64,000 nt of DNA from Candidatus Viridilinea mediisalina (GCF_002532535.1 NZ_NQWI01000002.1:1-64000), one strand, 5' to 3'. Shown: positions 1 to 7,610, counted from the stretch's first letter. Numbers and translations: made by a program. Notes: generated by a model from the letters alone, not told the origin.

Positions 1-153
1 GCGATGCAACTCATCCCCAACGCCGAGGCCGAGCATCTTGCCAACCACTTTGATCGCTGGCTGAGTAGCCACAAATCCCAGATTACGCTTCATAGCCGTG
101 GCCCGATCTTTCTTGTGCCACCGGAATGGTTTGGAAAGAAGAAGCGATTGTGA
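1..153 (+). CDS. Hypothetical protein, C-terminal part only (runs in from the left edge)
   Basis: The first frame is open from base 1 to a TGA at 151-153 and encodes about 50 residues ending in a basic tail (FGKKKRL). An internal Met at codon 2 could be a start, but the gene may begin upstream of the window. No family is recognised. The frame has the codon character of the neighbouring genes, and there is no ribosome-binding site visible because the left flank is missing. Treat as a partial hypothetical protein. Confidence 0.4.
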   Translation, partial: AMQLIPNAEAEHLANHFDRWLSSHKSQITLHSRGPIFLVPPEWFGKKKRL

Positions 154-208
154 TTGAAAATTGACGCTCTTAAACTAAACATCTGAGTCATCAAACTGCG
201 TATCATCA

Positions 209-509
209 TCATTTCCGGAGCGCATAGATAAACCCATCAACATCATCAATATCGTCGAAATGTGACCCAAACTGCTCGCGCAAGCTAGAAAGTACTCTAT
301 CTGGTGCTTGATCTAAAAAACCTTGAATTTCCTCGATTTGAAATTCTTTTATTTTCCATGTTTCAGTGTTCCATTCGGCTTTCCCAATCACTGCGACTCG
401 CTCATAGAGGCGTCTTCCAAATTCTCCGCAGGAGGTCAACTTCCAAGCGTGCGCGGATCGGATCGCGAAATGTGCGGCTCAACGCCCCCGCAATCTGTGC
501 AATGTGCAT
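209..509 (-). pseudogene. Frameshifted hypothetical gene
   Basis: Two short minus-strand frames overlap here. One runs from an ATG at 509 to a stop at 402 and begins MHIAQIAGALSRTF. The other runs from a TTG at 439 to 209 and holds the sequence RRLYERVAVIGKAEWN, ending DGFIYALRK. Each alone is too short and has no good ribosome-binding site. Joined by one frameshift near 405-435 they would give a continuous protein of about 100 residues, so a broken small gene is the simplest reading. The 5' end abuts the inverted-repeat element at 506-600. No function is recognised. Confidence 0.4.
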
Positions 510-600
510 ATAGGGGGTGCGGGGGAACCAGGTTCCCCCGCATTTTCCCCCTCTCCGGCAGGGGTGTAGGGCACCGCCCTACAGATTCCAGTCACGCCCA
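506..600. repeat. Inverted-repeat element, GGGTGTGAC family (left end degenerate)
   Basis: This copy shares the hairpin GCGGGGGAACCAGGTTCC (519-541) and the right end CTACAGATTCCAGTCACGCCC with the complete copy at 18221-18332. Its right end sits directly against the truncated vapC reading frame. The left end has diverged. Confidence 0.7.
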
Positions 601-604
601 CCCC

Positions 605-631
605 AAAGATATTGGCATCAAGGGTATACAT
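605..631 (-). pseudogene. vapC remnant (first 9 codons of a PIN-domain toxin)
   Basis: The stop of the upstream VapB-like antitoxin overlaps an ATG (TGATG, 629-633). The frame reads MYTLDANIF, the classic start of a PIN-domain toxin, with the first acidic active-site residue at Asp5. The homology ends at base 605, exactly where the GGGTGTGAC-family repeat begins. The frame stays open into the repeat but reads only palindrome-derived sequence. The toxin is therefore destroyed while its antitoxin remains. Confidence 0.6.
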
Positions 632-900
632 CACTCACTGATCCTACCTTCAAGGAGATCGGCCCGGTGTTGGCGATCAAGTTCAAGCTGCTCGGCTGGA
701 CTGGGCGAGACCGGCCCCATCCGCGCAAAGTCTTCACGCAGTTGGGCCAAGCGCTCCCAGGCCTCATTGGAACGGCGCAGGGCATCATCCGGCCCGACCG
801 CCAACTCTTGCACTACCTGCGCCACGAGGCGCGCCCGCGTGGGACGGTCAAACTGCCGGATCATTGCCAGCGCCTGCTCATATTCAATCGTTGCTTGCAT
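631..900 (-). CDS. VapB-like antitoxin, hypothetical (89 aa)
   Basis: Small helical protein starting MQATIEYEQALAMIRQF and ending in a charged tail, which is the usual architecture of short antitoxins paired with PIN toxins. A strong ribosome-binding site (GGGAGGA, 5 bases before the ATG) supports the start. The stop overlaps the ATG of a vapC remnant in the TGATG arrangement, indicating former translational coupling. The toxin is truncated after nine codons by a repeat, so the antitoxin is orphaned. Assignment rests on size, the overlap and the PIN-like start downstream; I see no well-known DNA-binding motif. Confidence 0.6.
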   Translation of the reverse strand: MQATIEYEQALAMIRQFDRPTRARLVAQVVQELAVGPDDALRRSNEAWERLAQLREDFARMGPVSPSPAEQLELDRQHRADLLEGRISE

Positions 901-1019
901 GGTGTCCTCCCATCGGTGTTATCGCTGCATGTGTGTGGTTTCATGGTACACGGCTTTGGTGAAAGATCAACGCCACTCCCGCAGTTGCGGGGAGGTTTGG
1001 AGGGGCTTCGCCTTTCAGG

Positions 1020-1151
1020 TATAGAGTTTTTGAGAAGCTTTGGATGCGGTGTCAAGAGTTTTCTCATGCAACGCGAACCAACGACCTGCTAGGTGTGTGC
1101 CGTGCAGCCACCATATGTATCCCCAAACCCAACGGCGCGCACCTGGCAGGT
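1020..1151. repeat. 132-bp interspersed element with ACCTGCYAGGTGTG inverted ends
   Basis: The same 132 bases recur at 35748-35879 with moderate divergence. The right part (1084-1151) is bounded by 20-base imperfect inverted repeats, ACCTGCTAGGTGTGTGCCGT and its near complement. A lone half site (CCACCTGCCAGGT) lies near 1232-1244. The 901-1510 gap holds only this element and the hairpin at 1335; I see no gene. Confidence 0.7.
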
Positions 1152-1334
1152 CTAAGGTGCCAACGGCCCATGAGACCTCGCATGTGCGGCGCGGTGGGAT
1201 CGTTGACGTCCTCATGGTAGCGGCACGCGCCCCACCTGCCAGGTCATGTGCGCTGCTCTTGGTCCATTGGAGCGGGTCAAGAATTCCTTACACACCAAGC
1301 GGTGCTGCATTGTCTCAGTGGCGGGGTAGGGTGC

Positions 1335-1357
1335 GCGAGGGAACCTGGTTCCCTCGC
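1335..1357. repeat. GGGAACCTGGTTCCC hairpin, GCGAG-arm variant
   Basis: Perfect 23-base hairpin GCGAGGGAACCTGGTTCCC plus TCGC. It is one of at least seven hairpins in the window sharing the GGGAAC-GTTCCC core while differing in the outer arm. Confidence 0.75.
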
Positions 1358-1510
1358 ATCCATCAACTCAAGCCGTCCAAGGAGGCGCAGTACCTCAATG
1401 CGTTAGCTGTCGAGGGGCGGTAGCGCCGCATATTGAAGGGTTACATTTTCGGATCGATGGTGGGCGCTTACAATGCAATAGTCAGATGCCCTTATCTCCG
1501 TCCGAATATC

Positions 1511-1539
1511 TTGTGTAATCCGCTTCTTTGTGCTACAAT
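1511..1539 (+). promoter_or_regulatory. Probable sigma-70-type promoter of hicAB
   Basis: TTGTGT (1511-1516) and TACAAT (1534-1539) are separated by 17 bases and lie 62 bases before the hicA start. The GTGCTACAAT context resembles other -10 regions in the window. Confidence 0.5.
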
Positions 1540-1600
1540 CTCTCTAGACTGCCAAATGAATGAGCTTGGTACCTATACGCCAGGCGAATACTGAGCCACA

Positions 1601-1786
1601 ATGAAGATTCAAGAGGTGCTTAAACTACTGGAAGCTGATGGGTGGTATGTCGCACGCACAACCGGAAGCCATCGCCAACTCAAGCATCCAACCAAACGTG
1701 GCACCGTCACTGTGGCGGGCAAGCCAAGTGTGGATGTGCCACCCGGAACGCTGAACAGTATTCTAAAACAGGCGGGATTGAAATAA
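1601..1786 (+). CDS. hicA: HicA-type toxin, mRNA interferase
   Basis: The 61-residue protein has the HicA double-stranded-RNA-binding-like fold signature: an N-terminal KIQEVLKLLEADGW, the catalytic histidine in GSHRQLKHP, a GTVTVAGK strand, and the closing PPGTLNSILKQAGL helix. HicA toxins cleave mRNA and are neutralised by HicB. The gene lies 19 bases upstream of hicB in the same direction, which is the usual toxin-first order, and a promoter is visible at 1511-1539. Length and all motifs look complete, so unlike the other toxin genes in this window it appears intact. Confidence 0.9.
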   Translation: MKIQEVLKLLEADGWYVARTTGSHRQLKHPTKRGTVTVAGKPSVDVPPGTLNSILKQAGLK

Positions 1787-1805
1787 CACCTAATGGAGAA
1801 AGCTC

Positions 1806-2024
1806 ATGCGCTATGTGATTATTATTGAACAAGGCCAAACCAGTTATGGTGCCTATGTGCCAGATCTGCCGGGATGTGTGGCGGTCGGCGCGACAGCCGA
1901 TGAGGTTCGTGCCTTGATCCACGAGGCGATTCTGCTGCATCTGGAGAGTCTACAGGCTGATGGGCTCGCGCTTCCGCCTCCCAGGTCGCAAAGCGATTAC
2001 ATTGAGATTCCGCTTGCGGCCTAG
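1806..2024 (+). CDS. hicB: HicB-type antitoxin
   Basis: The 72-residue protein carries the partial RNase H-like HicB fold: the N-terminal strand MRYVIIIEQ, the conserved YGAYVPDLPGCVAVGATADE segment and a following helix. It would bind and block HicA. No C-terminal ribbon-helix-helix or HTH domain is present, so this is the short HicB form. An AATGGAGAAAGCTC stretch containing GGAGA precedes the ATG. With hicA it forms a compact operon and seems complete. Confidence 0.9.
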   Translation: MRYVIIIEQGQTSYGAYVPDLPGCVAVGATADEVRALIHEAILLHLESLQADGLALPPPRSQSDYIEIPLAA

Positions 2025-2070
2025 TGATCGCTCGCGCAGGAGGCACCCAGTCTTGCGCAAACCCGCGCAC

Positions 2071-2130
2071 TCAACCAACCAATGTTCCAAGCAACAACGC
2101 AATCCAGTGGTCACTATCAAGAATCTTCAT
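2071..2130 (-). pseudogene. Second vapC remnant (19 codons)
   Basis: The ATG at 2130-2128 overlaps the TGA of the upstream antitoxin (ATGA). The frame reads MKILDSDHWIALL, a typical PIN-toxin N-terminus with Asp5, and then ends at a TGA after 19 codons. Nothing PIN-like continues in other frames before the end of hicB. This is a second antitoxin with a truncated partner within 1.5 kb. Confidence 0.6.
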
Positions 2131-2414
2131 AGCTCTGGAACCGCACGGCTCGGCTGATCTGTGCGCTGATCTGCTAGGCGCTCTGCAAGATCATCCATGG
2201 CCGGGTCATCGCGCCAGAGGCCAAAGACGCTCATCGCCGGGTGAACACTACCCTGACCAATCGCCTCAAGGAGTTGCTCGTCCTGATCAAGCACCACGGC
2301 AAGACGCTGCACCAGTCGCGCATTGCGCTCCAATAATGCAAGCTCTTCGGCACCAAAGCCGATAGCCGATAGCCGATAGCCGATAACGGGGAAGCCCTCG
2401 ATTTGCTGCTGCAT
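2127..2414 (-). CDS. VapB-like antitoxin carrying an in-frame heptamer insertion
   Basis: The 95-residue protein has a helical core (ELALLERNARLVQRLAVVLD) followed by GSVHPAMSVFGLWRDDP and an acidic-basic helix, and it overlaps a vapC start by ATGA. Residues about 9-18 (VIGYRLSAIG) are encoded by copies of the heptamer GGCTATC that also forms long arrays nearby. Three units equal 21 bases, so the frame is kept. A change in unit number would shift the frame. The family is not firmly identified; antitoxin is inferred from size and context. Confidence 0.55.
   Translation of the reverse strand: MQQQIEGFPVIGYRLSAIGFGAEELALLERNARLVQRLAVVLDQDEQLLEAIGQGSVHPAMSVFGLWRDDPAMDDLAERLADQRTDQPSRAVPEL
2359..2386. 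repeat. Heptamer array (GATAGCC) inside a coding sequence
   Basis: About four consecutive 7-base units, read as GGCTATC on the minus strand, within the first 20 codons of the gene at 2127-2414. Confidence 0.85.
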
Positions 2415-2468
2415 GATCGCACGATCTCAGCTATACTAAAGAAGGCCGTTGCAGCACGCGCTGCGTAT

Positions 2469-2605
2469 TATACCAATTACCATTGAACAGGCCGCATGCC
2501 TCATGACATTCAAGCGCATTGAGACGCCATGTCCGGCTATCGGCTATCGGCTATCGGCTATCGGCTATCGGCTATCGGCTATCGGCTATCGGCTATCGGC
2601 TATCG
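2469..2605. repeat. Cassette with a (CTATCGG)n heptamer array
   Basis: The left part begins TATACCAATTACCATTGAAC and is nearly identical to 5373-5436. It is followed at 2534-2605 by about ten uninterrupted CTATCGG units. The array ends 14 bases from the 3' end of the selenocysteine tRNA gene. Confidence 0.85.
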
Positions 2606-2618
2606 AATCCATCAACCG

Positions 2619-2712
2619 CGAGAGCGCGTGGGAGTCGAACCCACCAACGCGGCTCGTCACCGCGCTCTTTGGTTTTGAAGACCAAGGCAGCCACCCGGCT
2701 ACATCCGCTCTC
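2619..2712 (-). tRNA. selC: tRNA-Sec (anticodon UCA), selenocysteine tRNA
   Basis: Read on the minus strand, the 94 bases fold as a bacterial selenocysteine tRNA. The acceptor GAGAGCG pairs with CGCTCTC; the eighth position is G-G. A long 6-bp D stem (GTAGCC/GGCTGC) closes the 4-base loop GGGT. The anticodon stem TTGGT/ACCAA has loop CTTCAAA with TCA at 2678-2676. A long variable arm (CGCGG/CCGCG) is followed by the T arm GTGGG-TTCGACT-CCCAC. The extra-long D stem, the large variable arm and the UCA anticodon together separate it from serine tRNAs. No CCA is encoded. It implies selA, selB and selD elsewhere in the genome. Confidence 0.9.
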
Positions 2713-2754
2713 AGTGGTGATTGTAGTTCCTTCATTGCCCCTCTGTCAATGCTA

Positions 2755-2897
2755 TGTAACAACTACCCTTAGAATATGCCGCATCATCAAGAGCGATAAC
2801 GCCCATTGGGACGCCATGTTCGGCAATCTACAATCTACAATCTGCAATCTACAATCTGCAATCTACAATCTGCAATCTGCAATCTACAATCGAAAAT
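2755..2897. repeat. Cassette with a (CAATCTAC/CAATCTGC) heptamer array
   Basis: The left segment GCCCATTGGGACGCCATG is shared with cassettes at 5172 and 36031. The array at 2824-2891 is built of AATCTAC and AATCTGC units and ends about ten bases before the glycosyltransferase start at 2901, so it forms that gene's 5' leader. Confidence 0.85.
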
Positions 2898-2900
2898 GCT

Positions 2901-3596
2901 ATGACGACGTTTAGTGTGATTGTTCCTGCCCTCAATGAGGCTGATGGTATCGCGGCTTGTGTTGCTGCCGTCCGTGACCTTGATCCTGCGGTTGAGGTTG
3001 TTGTGGCCGATGGGGGTAGCGACGATGCGACGGTTGCATCGGCTCAACAGGCTGGTGCCCTGGTCGTTCAGGCTCCACGCGGTCGCGGCCCGCAGTGTAA
3101 TGCCGGTGCCGCTGCTTCTAGTGGTGATGTGCTGATCTTCTTGCATGCCGATACGAAACTGCCCGCAGATGCGTTTACGCTGCTGCAACGCTGGTTTGCT
3201 GAACCTCAAGTGCAGATTGCGAAGTTTCGGCTGAGTTTTGATGTTAGTAATCCGCTGCTTGATCTCGCTGCCTGTATGATGTGGCTGGATTCGCGTCTCA
3301 CGAGCTATGGCGATCAGGGCATCGTTGTCCGACGCTCCTTCTTCAATACGCTCGGTGGCTTTCCCCCCTGGCCCCTCTTTGAGGATGTGCGCCTCTTTGA
3401 ATTGGCTCGCGCCCAAACACAGGTCTATGTCCTGCCCGCCCAGGTGGTCACCTCGTCACGCCGCTTCCAAGCGAATGGCAGCCTCCCGCAACTCATTATT
3501 GATCTGGGCCTTTGGCTTGAGTATGTCGCTGGGGTCTCGCCCTTTGAGATTGCCGCTCGCTATGAGCGGCGTCGAGGTATGCCTCCAAAAGCGTAA
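2901..3596 (+). CDS. TIGR04283-type family 2 glycosyltransferase
   Basis: The 231-residue GT-A protein begins SVIVPALNEADGIAACVA and has the nucleotide-sugar site VVVADGGSDDAT, a DxD-like HADTKLP and the acceptor-side FEDVRLFELAR. This pattern fits the TIGR04283 group of short glycosyltransferases, often linked to arsenosugar biosynthesis or radical-SAM neighbourhoods. The arsenic link is family knowledge only; the arsenic genes here are 15 kb away. The start directly follows a heptamer array, with no clear ribosome-binding site. The last residues (PPKA) and stop lie in a repeat that recurs inverted at 14238-14262, so the extreme C-terminus is repeat-derived. Confidence 0.85.
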   Translation: MTTFSVIVPALNEADGIAACVAAVRDLDPAVEVVVADGGSDDATVASAQQAGALVVQAPRGRGPQCNAGAAASSGDVLIFLHADTKLPADAFTLLQRWFAEPQVQIAKFRLSFDVSNPLLDLAACMMWLDSRLTSYGDQGIVVRRSFFNTLGGFPPWPLFEDVRLFELARAQTQVYVLPAQVVTSSRRFQANGSLPQLIIDLGLWLEYVAGVSPFEIAARYERRRGMPPKA

Positions 3597-3609
3597 CTTT
3601 TGGCCCCTT
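3585..3609. repeat. 25-base hairpin repeat, copy 1
   Basis: CCAAAAGCGTAACTTTTGG plus CCCCTT spans the 3' end of the glycosyltransferase gene. The same 25 bases occur inverted at 14238-14262. Confidence 0.75.
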
Positions 3610-3658
3610 GCAACGGTAGATCATGTAGGGTCTGTTTTTTTCCTCATGGTCTACCGCT

Positions 3659-5173
3659 ATGTTTATTCGCTTTGTCCTCTGTTGGCTGTTGGGTACGGTT
3701 GGTGCATATCTGGTTGCGCCCTCGCTCTTTTGGCTTGTTGTTGCGCTGGTGGTGCTTGCACTGGTCGCGTGGCTCGTCCGCGATCAGCCCCGTATGCACA
3801 AGTGGACAATTCTGGGCCTCGCGCTGCTGTTTGGGGCGCTCCGCTATAGCGCCGGGCTCCCCACTTTGGGGCCGAGTAGCGTGGCAACTATGCTCGATCA
3901 GGGTGAGGTGCTGCTCGTAGGGGTGGTGGCTGAAGCACCACGGCAGACCGCCTCCGCTCAGCGCTTGGTGCTGGCTGTGGAGGCGCTGCAGGTGGATGGA
4001 CGCCAGCAAGCGGCTGAGGGGCGTGTGCTGGTGGTGCTGCCGACCTATCCTGCCTATGCCTATGGGCAACGCTTGCGTGTCCACGGTGCGTTGAGCGAGC
4101 CGCGTGGCGCTCAACGTCCGGGTGAGTTTGATTACCGCGCCTATCTGGCGCACCGCAATATCTTTGTGCTGATGCAGCAGCCAACAGAGGTGCGCCTCTT
4201 GGCTGGGAGTGGGGGCAATCGCGCTCTGGCGCTGCTGCTCCGTTTCCGTGAGCATTGTCGCACGCTTTTGCTTCGTACCCTGCCAGAACCGCAGGCATCA
4301 TTGGCCGTGGGCATTATGCTCGGTATTCGCTCCACCATCCCTGAAACGGTTGCCAATGCCTTTGCAGCCACTGGTACTAGCCATATCCTGGTTATTTCTG
4401 GCTGGCACTTCTCGATTGTCGCGGGGGTACTGGCGGGCTTGGCCAGCAACATGCGGCTCAAGCGTATCCCAGCACTGCTCCTCACCCTCGGCACCATGTG
4501 GTTCTATGCGCTCTTTGCGGGGGCATCGGCAGCCGTGCTGCGCGCCGCAACTATGGCCAGCCTCGCGGCGATTGGGCGGGCGAGCAAGCGTGAACGCGAT
4601 CCCTGGCGCTTGCTCTGCGCCAGTTGTTGGCTCATCTGCCTCGCTAATCCCCATACCCTCTGGGATATTGGCTTTCAGCTTTCGGCCTTGGCGATCACCA
4701 GTCTCTTTGCTTTCTCGGAGCCGATTGAGGCTTGGCTGGCAGCACGTCGCCCCTTCAACGTCCCATGGCCCGGCATGGCCGCCGTGCGCACGAGCCTCAC
4801 TGCTACCCTGGCGGTACAGGTGCTGACCCTCCCACTGATTGCCTACTACTTTGGCAATCTGAGCATCATTGCGCCGTTAGCCAACATCCTGATTGTACCC
4901 GCACTACCCTTGGCCATGGCCACCAGTGCCCTTACGCTCCTCGCTGCCCTCATCTGGCTGCCCCTGGGCCAGATGATCGCTCCCTTTGCGTGGCTGCCCC
5001 TCACCTGGATGAGTACCGGCGTTGGCCTGCTGGCCACGCCGCGCTGGGCCGCGCTCCAAGTTCCGCCCTTCCCGCTGTGGCTCCTGTTGAGCTACTACGG
5101 GCTGGTGCTTGCAGCATGGTGGTGGGCGCAGCAACGGGGAGCAGGATATGGCCCGCGAGCCAGTGGCCAGTAA
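3659..5173 (+). CDS. comEC: ComEC/Rec2-type DNA-uptake channel protein, without C-terminal nuclease domain
   Basis: The 504-residue polytopic membrane protein starts with two or three hydrophobic segments, followed by an OB-like extracytoplasmic region (about 70-175, DUF4131 type). The competence core has the ComEC hallmark HILVISGWHFSIVAG near residue 241 and many membrane spans to about residue 490. ComEC forms the inner-membrane channel for single-stranded DNA in transformation. The C-terminal metallo-beta-lactamase-like nuclease domain found in about 750-residue homologues is absent; a separate gene may supply it. The stop codon TAA is the first part of a repeat cassette (TAATACCAATTACC). 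Confidence 0.88.
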   Translation: MFIRFVLCWLLGTVGAYLVAPSLFWLVVALVVLALVAWLVRDQPRMHKWTILGLALLFGALRYSAGLPTLGPSSVATMLDQGEVLLVGVVAEAPRQTASAQRLVLAVEALQVDGRQQAAEGRVLVVLPTYPAYAYGQRLRVHGALSEPRGAQRPGEFDYRAYLAHRNIFVLMQQPTEVRLLAGSGGNRALALLLRFREHCRTLLLRTLPEPQASLAVGIMLGIRSTIPETVANAFAATGTSHILVISGWHFSIVAGVLAGLASNMRLKRIPALLLTLGTMWFYALFAGASAAVLRAATMASLAAIGRASKRERDPWRLLCASCWLICLANPHTLWDIGFQLSALAITSLFAFSEPIEAWLAARRPFNVPWPGMAAVRTSLTATLAVQVLTLPLIAYYFGNLSIIAPLANILIVPALPLAMATSALTLLAALIWLPLGQMIAPFAWLPLTWMSTGVGLLATPRWAALQVPPFPLWLLLSYYGLVLAAWWWAQQRGAGYGPRASGQ

Positions 5174-5279
5174 TACCAATTACCGTTGAACATGCCGCAT
5201 TATCAAGAACGCGAAAGCCCATTGGAACGCCATGTTCTGCAATCTGCAATCTGCAATCTACAATCGTAAATGGTATAAG
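5172..5279. repeat. Cassette with a short CAATCTGC/CAATCTAC array
   Basis: The left end AATACCAATTACCGTTGAAC, a middle GCCCATTGGAACGCCATG, an array at 5240-5265, and a right end GTAAATGGTATAAG roughly complementary to the left end. Confidence 0.8.
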
Positions 5280-5312
5280 CAACGGAGTGAGCGTGCGCCG
5301 TACCCCTACGGT

Positions 5313-5341
5313 GCGGTGGCTTCGACAGGCTCAGCCACCGC
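5313..5341. repeat. GCGGTGGCTTCGACAGG hairpin
   Basis: Inverted repeat GCGGTGGCTTCGACAGG...CTCAGCCACCGC. Related sequence recurs at about 21855-21945. Confidence 0.65.
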
Positions 5342-5372
5342 ATCGTAGGGAGACAGCGCAGGTGGTGGGGGG

Positions 5373-5473
5373 ATACCAATTACCATTGAACAGGCCGCAT
5401 GCCTCATGACATTCAAGCGCATTGAGACGCCATGTTCGGCTATCGGCTATCGGCTATCGGATTTGGTATGAGG
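5373..5473. repeat. Cassette with (CTATCGG)3
   Basis: Nearly identical to the cassette at 2469 up to CGCCATGTTCGG, but with only about three heptamer units (5437-5460) and a right end ATTTGGTATGAG. The two copies show array length differing between otherwise equal cassettes. Confidence 0.85.
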
Positions 5474-5496
5474 GCTATCCAAGGCATCCCCAAGCC

Positions 5497-6453
5497 TTAC
5501 GGACTCTCCGGCGCAGGCGGCGTGGTCTGTACTGGCACCACTGGGCTGCTGTGGCCCATCTGGTTTAGGAGTAACGTGATGTCGGTGTTGGGATCAATGA
5601 ACCAGATGTTGCCATTACGCATCATTTCAACCATGAGTTCGCGCTGGCGCAACTCGAAGAGTTCAGGGTTTTCGCGCCAGTAGCGACCCTGAATGGCCCG
5701 CACCTGAGCATCGCGGTTGGCCGCCTCAAGGGCCGCTTCGGTCTGGCCGCGCTCGCGGGTGAGCAACACCTGGGCCTCTTGTTGCGCTTGGAAGAGGTTG
5801 TTCTCCTGCTGGGCCTGGATCTGCTCACGACGCTTCTGCTCCGTCTCGATCTGCACCTCAAGGTTGGCCTTTTCGGCCAACAATTGGGCATACTGCTCAC
5901 CAACCCCAATATCCAGCACCTTCACCGCCTCAAGGCGCACGTAGAGCTGATCAGCGGGCGCTTCTAGCCCTTGGCCTGGGCTGGTGACCAAGAATTGGCG
6001 GATGCGATCAGCGAAGCCGCCCCGATCAGAGAGAACTTGGTCGAGGGTGAATTGGGTTGAAGCACTCTTCAAGGCATCGTTGATAAAGCCGTCAAGGAAG
6101 GCGTTGAGCTGCTCATCGCGCACCCCAATGCGCCCGTAGCTATTCCGAAGCGCCTCGTGGGTCGCAATGCGGCTAAAGTCCACTTGAATATCAATGTCAT
6201 AGAGTTGCTTGTCGCTACTCGCCACATTCTGCGAAATGGTGCGGCTGAGACGACGCACGTTCACGATCTCCACGGTGGTAAAGGGGGCAAAGGGACGAAA
6301 GAAGATGCCCGGCTCCTGAATACCCTCGACCCGTCCCTGGGTGACAATAATCCCGCGCTCGCCCTCGTTGATCTGGGCAAATTTCATGGTCGAAAAGCCA
6401 ACCGCGATGATGATCAGGACAACAAGCGCACCGAATATGATCCCGATACGCAT
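5497..6453 (-). CDS. SPFH/prohibitin-family membrane protein (HflC/stomatin-like)
   Basis: The 318-residue protein has one N-terminal membrane helix (residues 4-24), then an SPFH domain (NEGERGIIVTQGRVEGIQEPG through about residue 200). A long charged helix rich in Glu, Gln and Ala follows (about 190-265, coiled coil) before a short Pro-rich tail. Such proteins oligomerise at the membrane and scaffold proteases or organise microdomains; the specific partner cannot be told from sequence. A GGAGG ribosome-binding site (CCAGGAGGTAAGGCTATG) supports the start. It is downstream of a glycosyltransferase on the same strand, separated by heptamer and CACAGAG repeats. Confidence 0.85.
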   Translation of the reverse strand: MRIGIIFGALVVLIIIAVGFSTMKFAQINEGERGIIVTQGRVEGIQEPGIFFRPFAPFTTVEIVNVRRLSRTISQNVASSDKQLYDIDIQVDFSRIATHEALRNSYGRIGVRDEQLNAFLDGFINDALKSASTQFTLDQVLSDRGGFADRIRQFLVTSPGQGLEAPADQLYVRLEAVKVLDIGVGEQYAQLLAEKANLEVQIETEQKRREQIQAQQENNLFQAQQEAQVLLTRERGQTEAALEAANRDAQVRAIQGRYWRENPELFELRQRELMVEMMRNGNIWFIDPNTDITLLLNQMGHSSPVVPVQTTPPAPESP

Positions 6454-6478
6454 AGCCTTACCTCCTGGATTATTCCTT

Positions 6479-6545
6479 TATAGAGTTTTTGAAGAGATGC
6501 AGAGAATTTCACCACAGAGACACAGAGAACACAGAGGAATTTGTG
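6479..6545. repeat. TAGAGTTTTT...CACAGAGACACAGAG interspersed repeat
   Basis: Begins TAGAGTTTTTGAAGAGATGC and continues CACCACAGAGACACAGAG. The family recurs at 13508, 30473, 36924, 58600 and 63150. Confidence 0.75.
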
Positions 6546-6556
6546 GTGCAATCCTC

Positions 6557-6622
6557 TGTTCCTGCTCCCTGCTCCCTGCTCCCTGCTCCCTGCTTCATCC
6601 TTCATCCTTCATCCTTCATCCC
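6557..6622. repeat. Heptamer arrays (CTGCTCC)n and (TTCATCC)n
   Basis: Four to five CTGCTCC units are followed by about four TTCATCC units. The second array encodes the last residues (MKDEG) and the stop of the minus-strand glycosyltransferase. Confidence 0.85.
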
Positions 6623-7594
6623 TGCTTGGTGAACTGGCTCAAAGCCTAACGCTTCGGCCACGATGTAGAGGGGCCGTCCTTTCACTTCGTCGTAGATACG
6701 TCCGACATATTCGCCAATAATGCCCAATGAGAGCATCTGGATGGCCCCAATGAAGAGGACGCTGGCTAGGGTGGCGGCTTGGCCGTAGAAGGCGGCATCC
6801 TGGGGGTTGGGTGCGCCTAAGCGTAGCACAAAGACGACTAGAATGAAGAGTAAACTCATGCTGGCCGCAAAGAAGCCCAGGTAGGTGGCGAGTTGCAGCG
6901 GTAGGTAGGAGAAACTGGTAATGCCGTCAAGGGCAAACTTGAGCATTTTGCGGAGTGGGTATTTGGTGCTGCCCGCTTTGCGCGCATGGCGCTGATAGGT
7001 CACCCCCGTACTCTTAAAGCCGACCCAGACCGAGAGTCCGCGCATAAAACGGTGGTGTTCGCGGATACGATTGAGGGCGTTCACCACCTTGCGATCCATC
7101 AGACGAAAATCGCCCGCGTCTACCGGAATATTCACACTGGTTATTCGATCAATCAGCCGGTAGAAAAAGGCAGCGGTAAAGGTCTTGAACCAGGTTTCAC
7201 CCTCGCGCTCTTCGCGCACCGCATAGACCACCTCGTAGCCTTCGCGCCACGTTGCCACGAGTTTGGGAATGACTTCAGGCGGGTCTTGTAGGTCGGAATC
7301 GATCACCACCACCGCTTGCCCCCGGGCATAGTCGGTGCCAGCGGTAATCGCCAACTGATGGCCAAAGTTGCGCGAGAAGTTTAGTACCTTCACCCGTGGA
7401 TCGCGTTCATGCAGCGCACGCATAATCGCGGCTGAACCATCGCGGCTGCCATCATTGACCAACACCACTTCAAAGGGCTCACCGAGCCCTTCAAGCATGG
7501 CGACCGTGCGTTGGCAGAATTCCTCAACCAACGCCTCTTCATTGTAGACCGGTGCCACCACCGAGACGGTGGGCAATGGCTCCGTAGTTGTCAA
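6602..7594 (-). CDS. Polyprenyl-phosphate glycosyltransferase (DPM1/GtrB-like GT2)
   Basis: GT2 domain with [30 protein letters not shown], the DxD-type [14 protein letters not shown] and the DFRLMD motif, then two C-terminal membrane helices (about residues 232-255 and 270-300). This is the architecture of enzymes that load a sugar onto undecaprenyl phosphate. The longest frame starts in a hairpin repeat (7645). I prefer the TTG at 7594, which has GGAAGGA about eight bases upstream and starts [13 protein letters not shown]. The C-terminus is encoded by a heptamer array. Substrate sugar unknown. Confidence 0.85.
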   Translation of the reverse strand: MTTTEPLPTVSVVAPVYNEEALVEEFCQRTVAMLEGLGEPFEVVLVNDGSRDGSAAIMRALHERDPRVKVLNFSRNFGHQLAITAGTDYARGQAVVVIDSDLQDPPEVIPKLVATWREGYEVVYAVREEREGETWFKTFTAAFFYRLIDRITSVNIPVDAGDFRLMDRKVVNALNRIREHHRFMRGLSVWVGFKSTGVTYQRHARKAGSTKYPLRKMLKFALDGITSFSYLPLQLATYLGFFAASMSLLFILVVFVLRLGAPNPQDAAFYGQAATLASVLFIGAIQMLSLGIIGEYVGRIYDEVKGRPLYIVAEALGFEPVHQAGMKDEG

Positions 7595-7610
7595 GGTTTT
7601 TTCCTTCCAT

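Noticed and set aside
2635-2712. tRNA-Ser reading of the minus-strand tRNA
   Set aside because: The anticodon loop CTTCAAA has UCA, and the D stem is six base pairs with a four-base loop, which fits tRNA-Sec and not tRNA-Ser.
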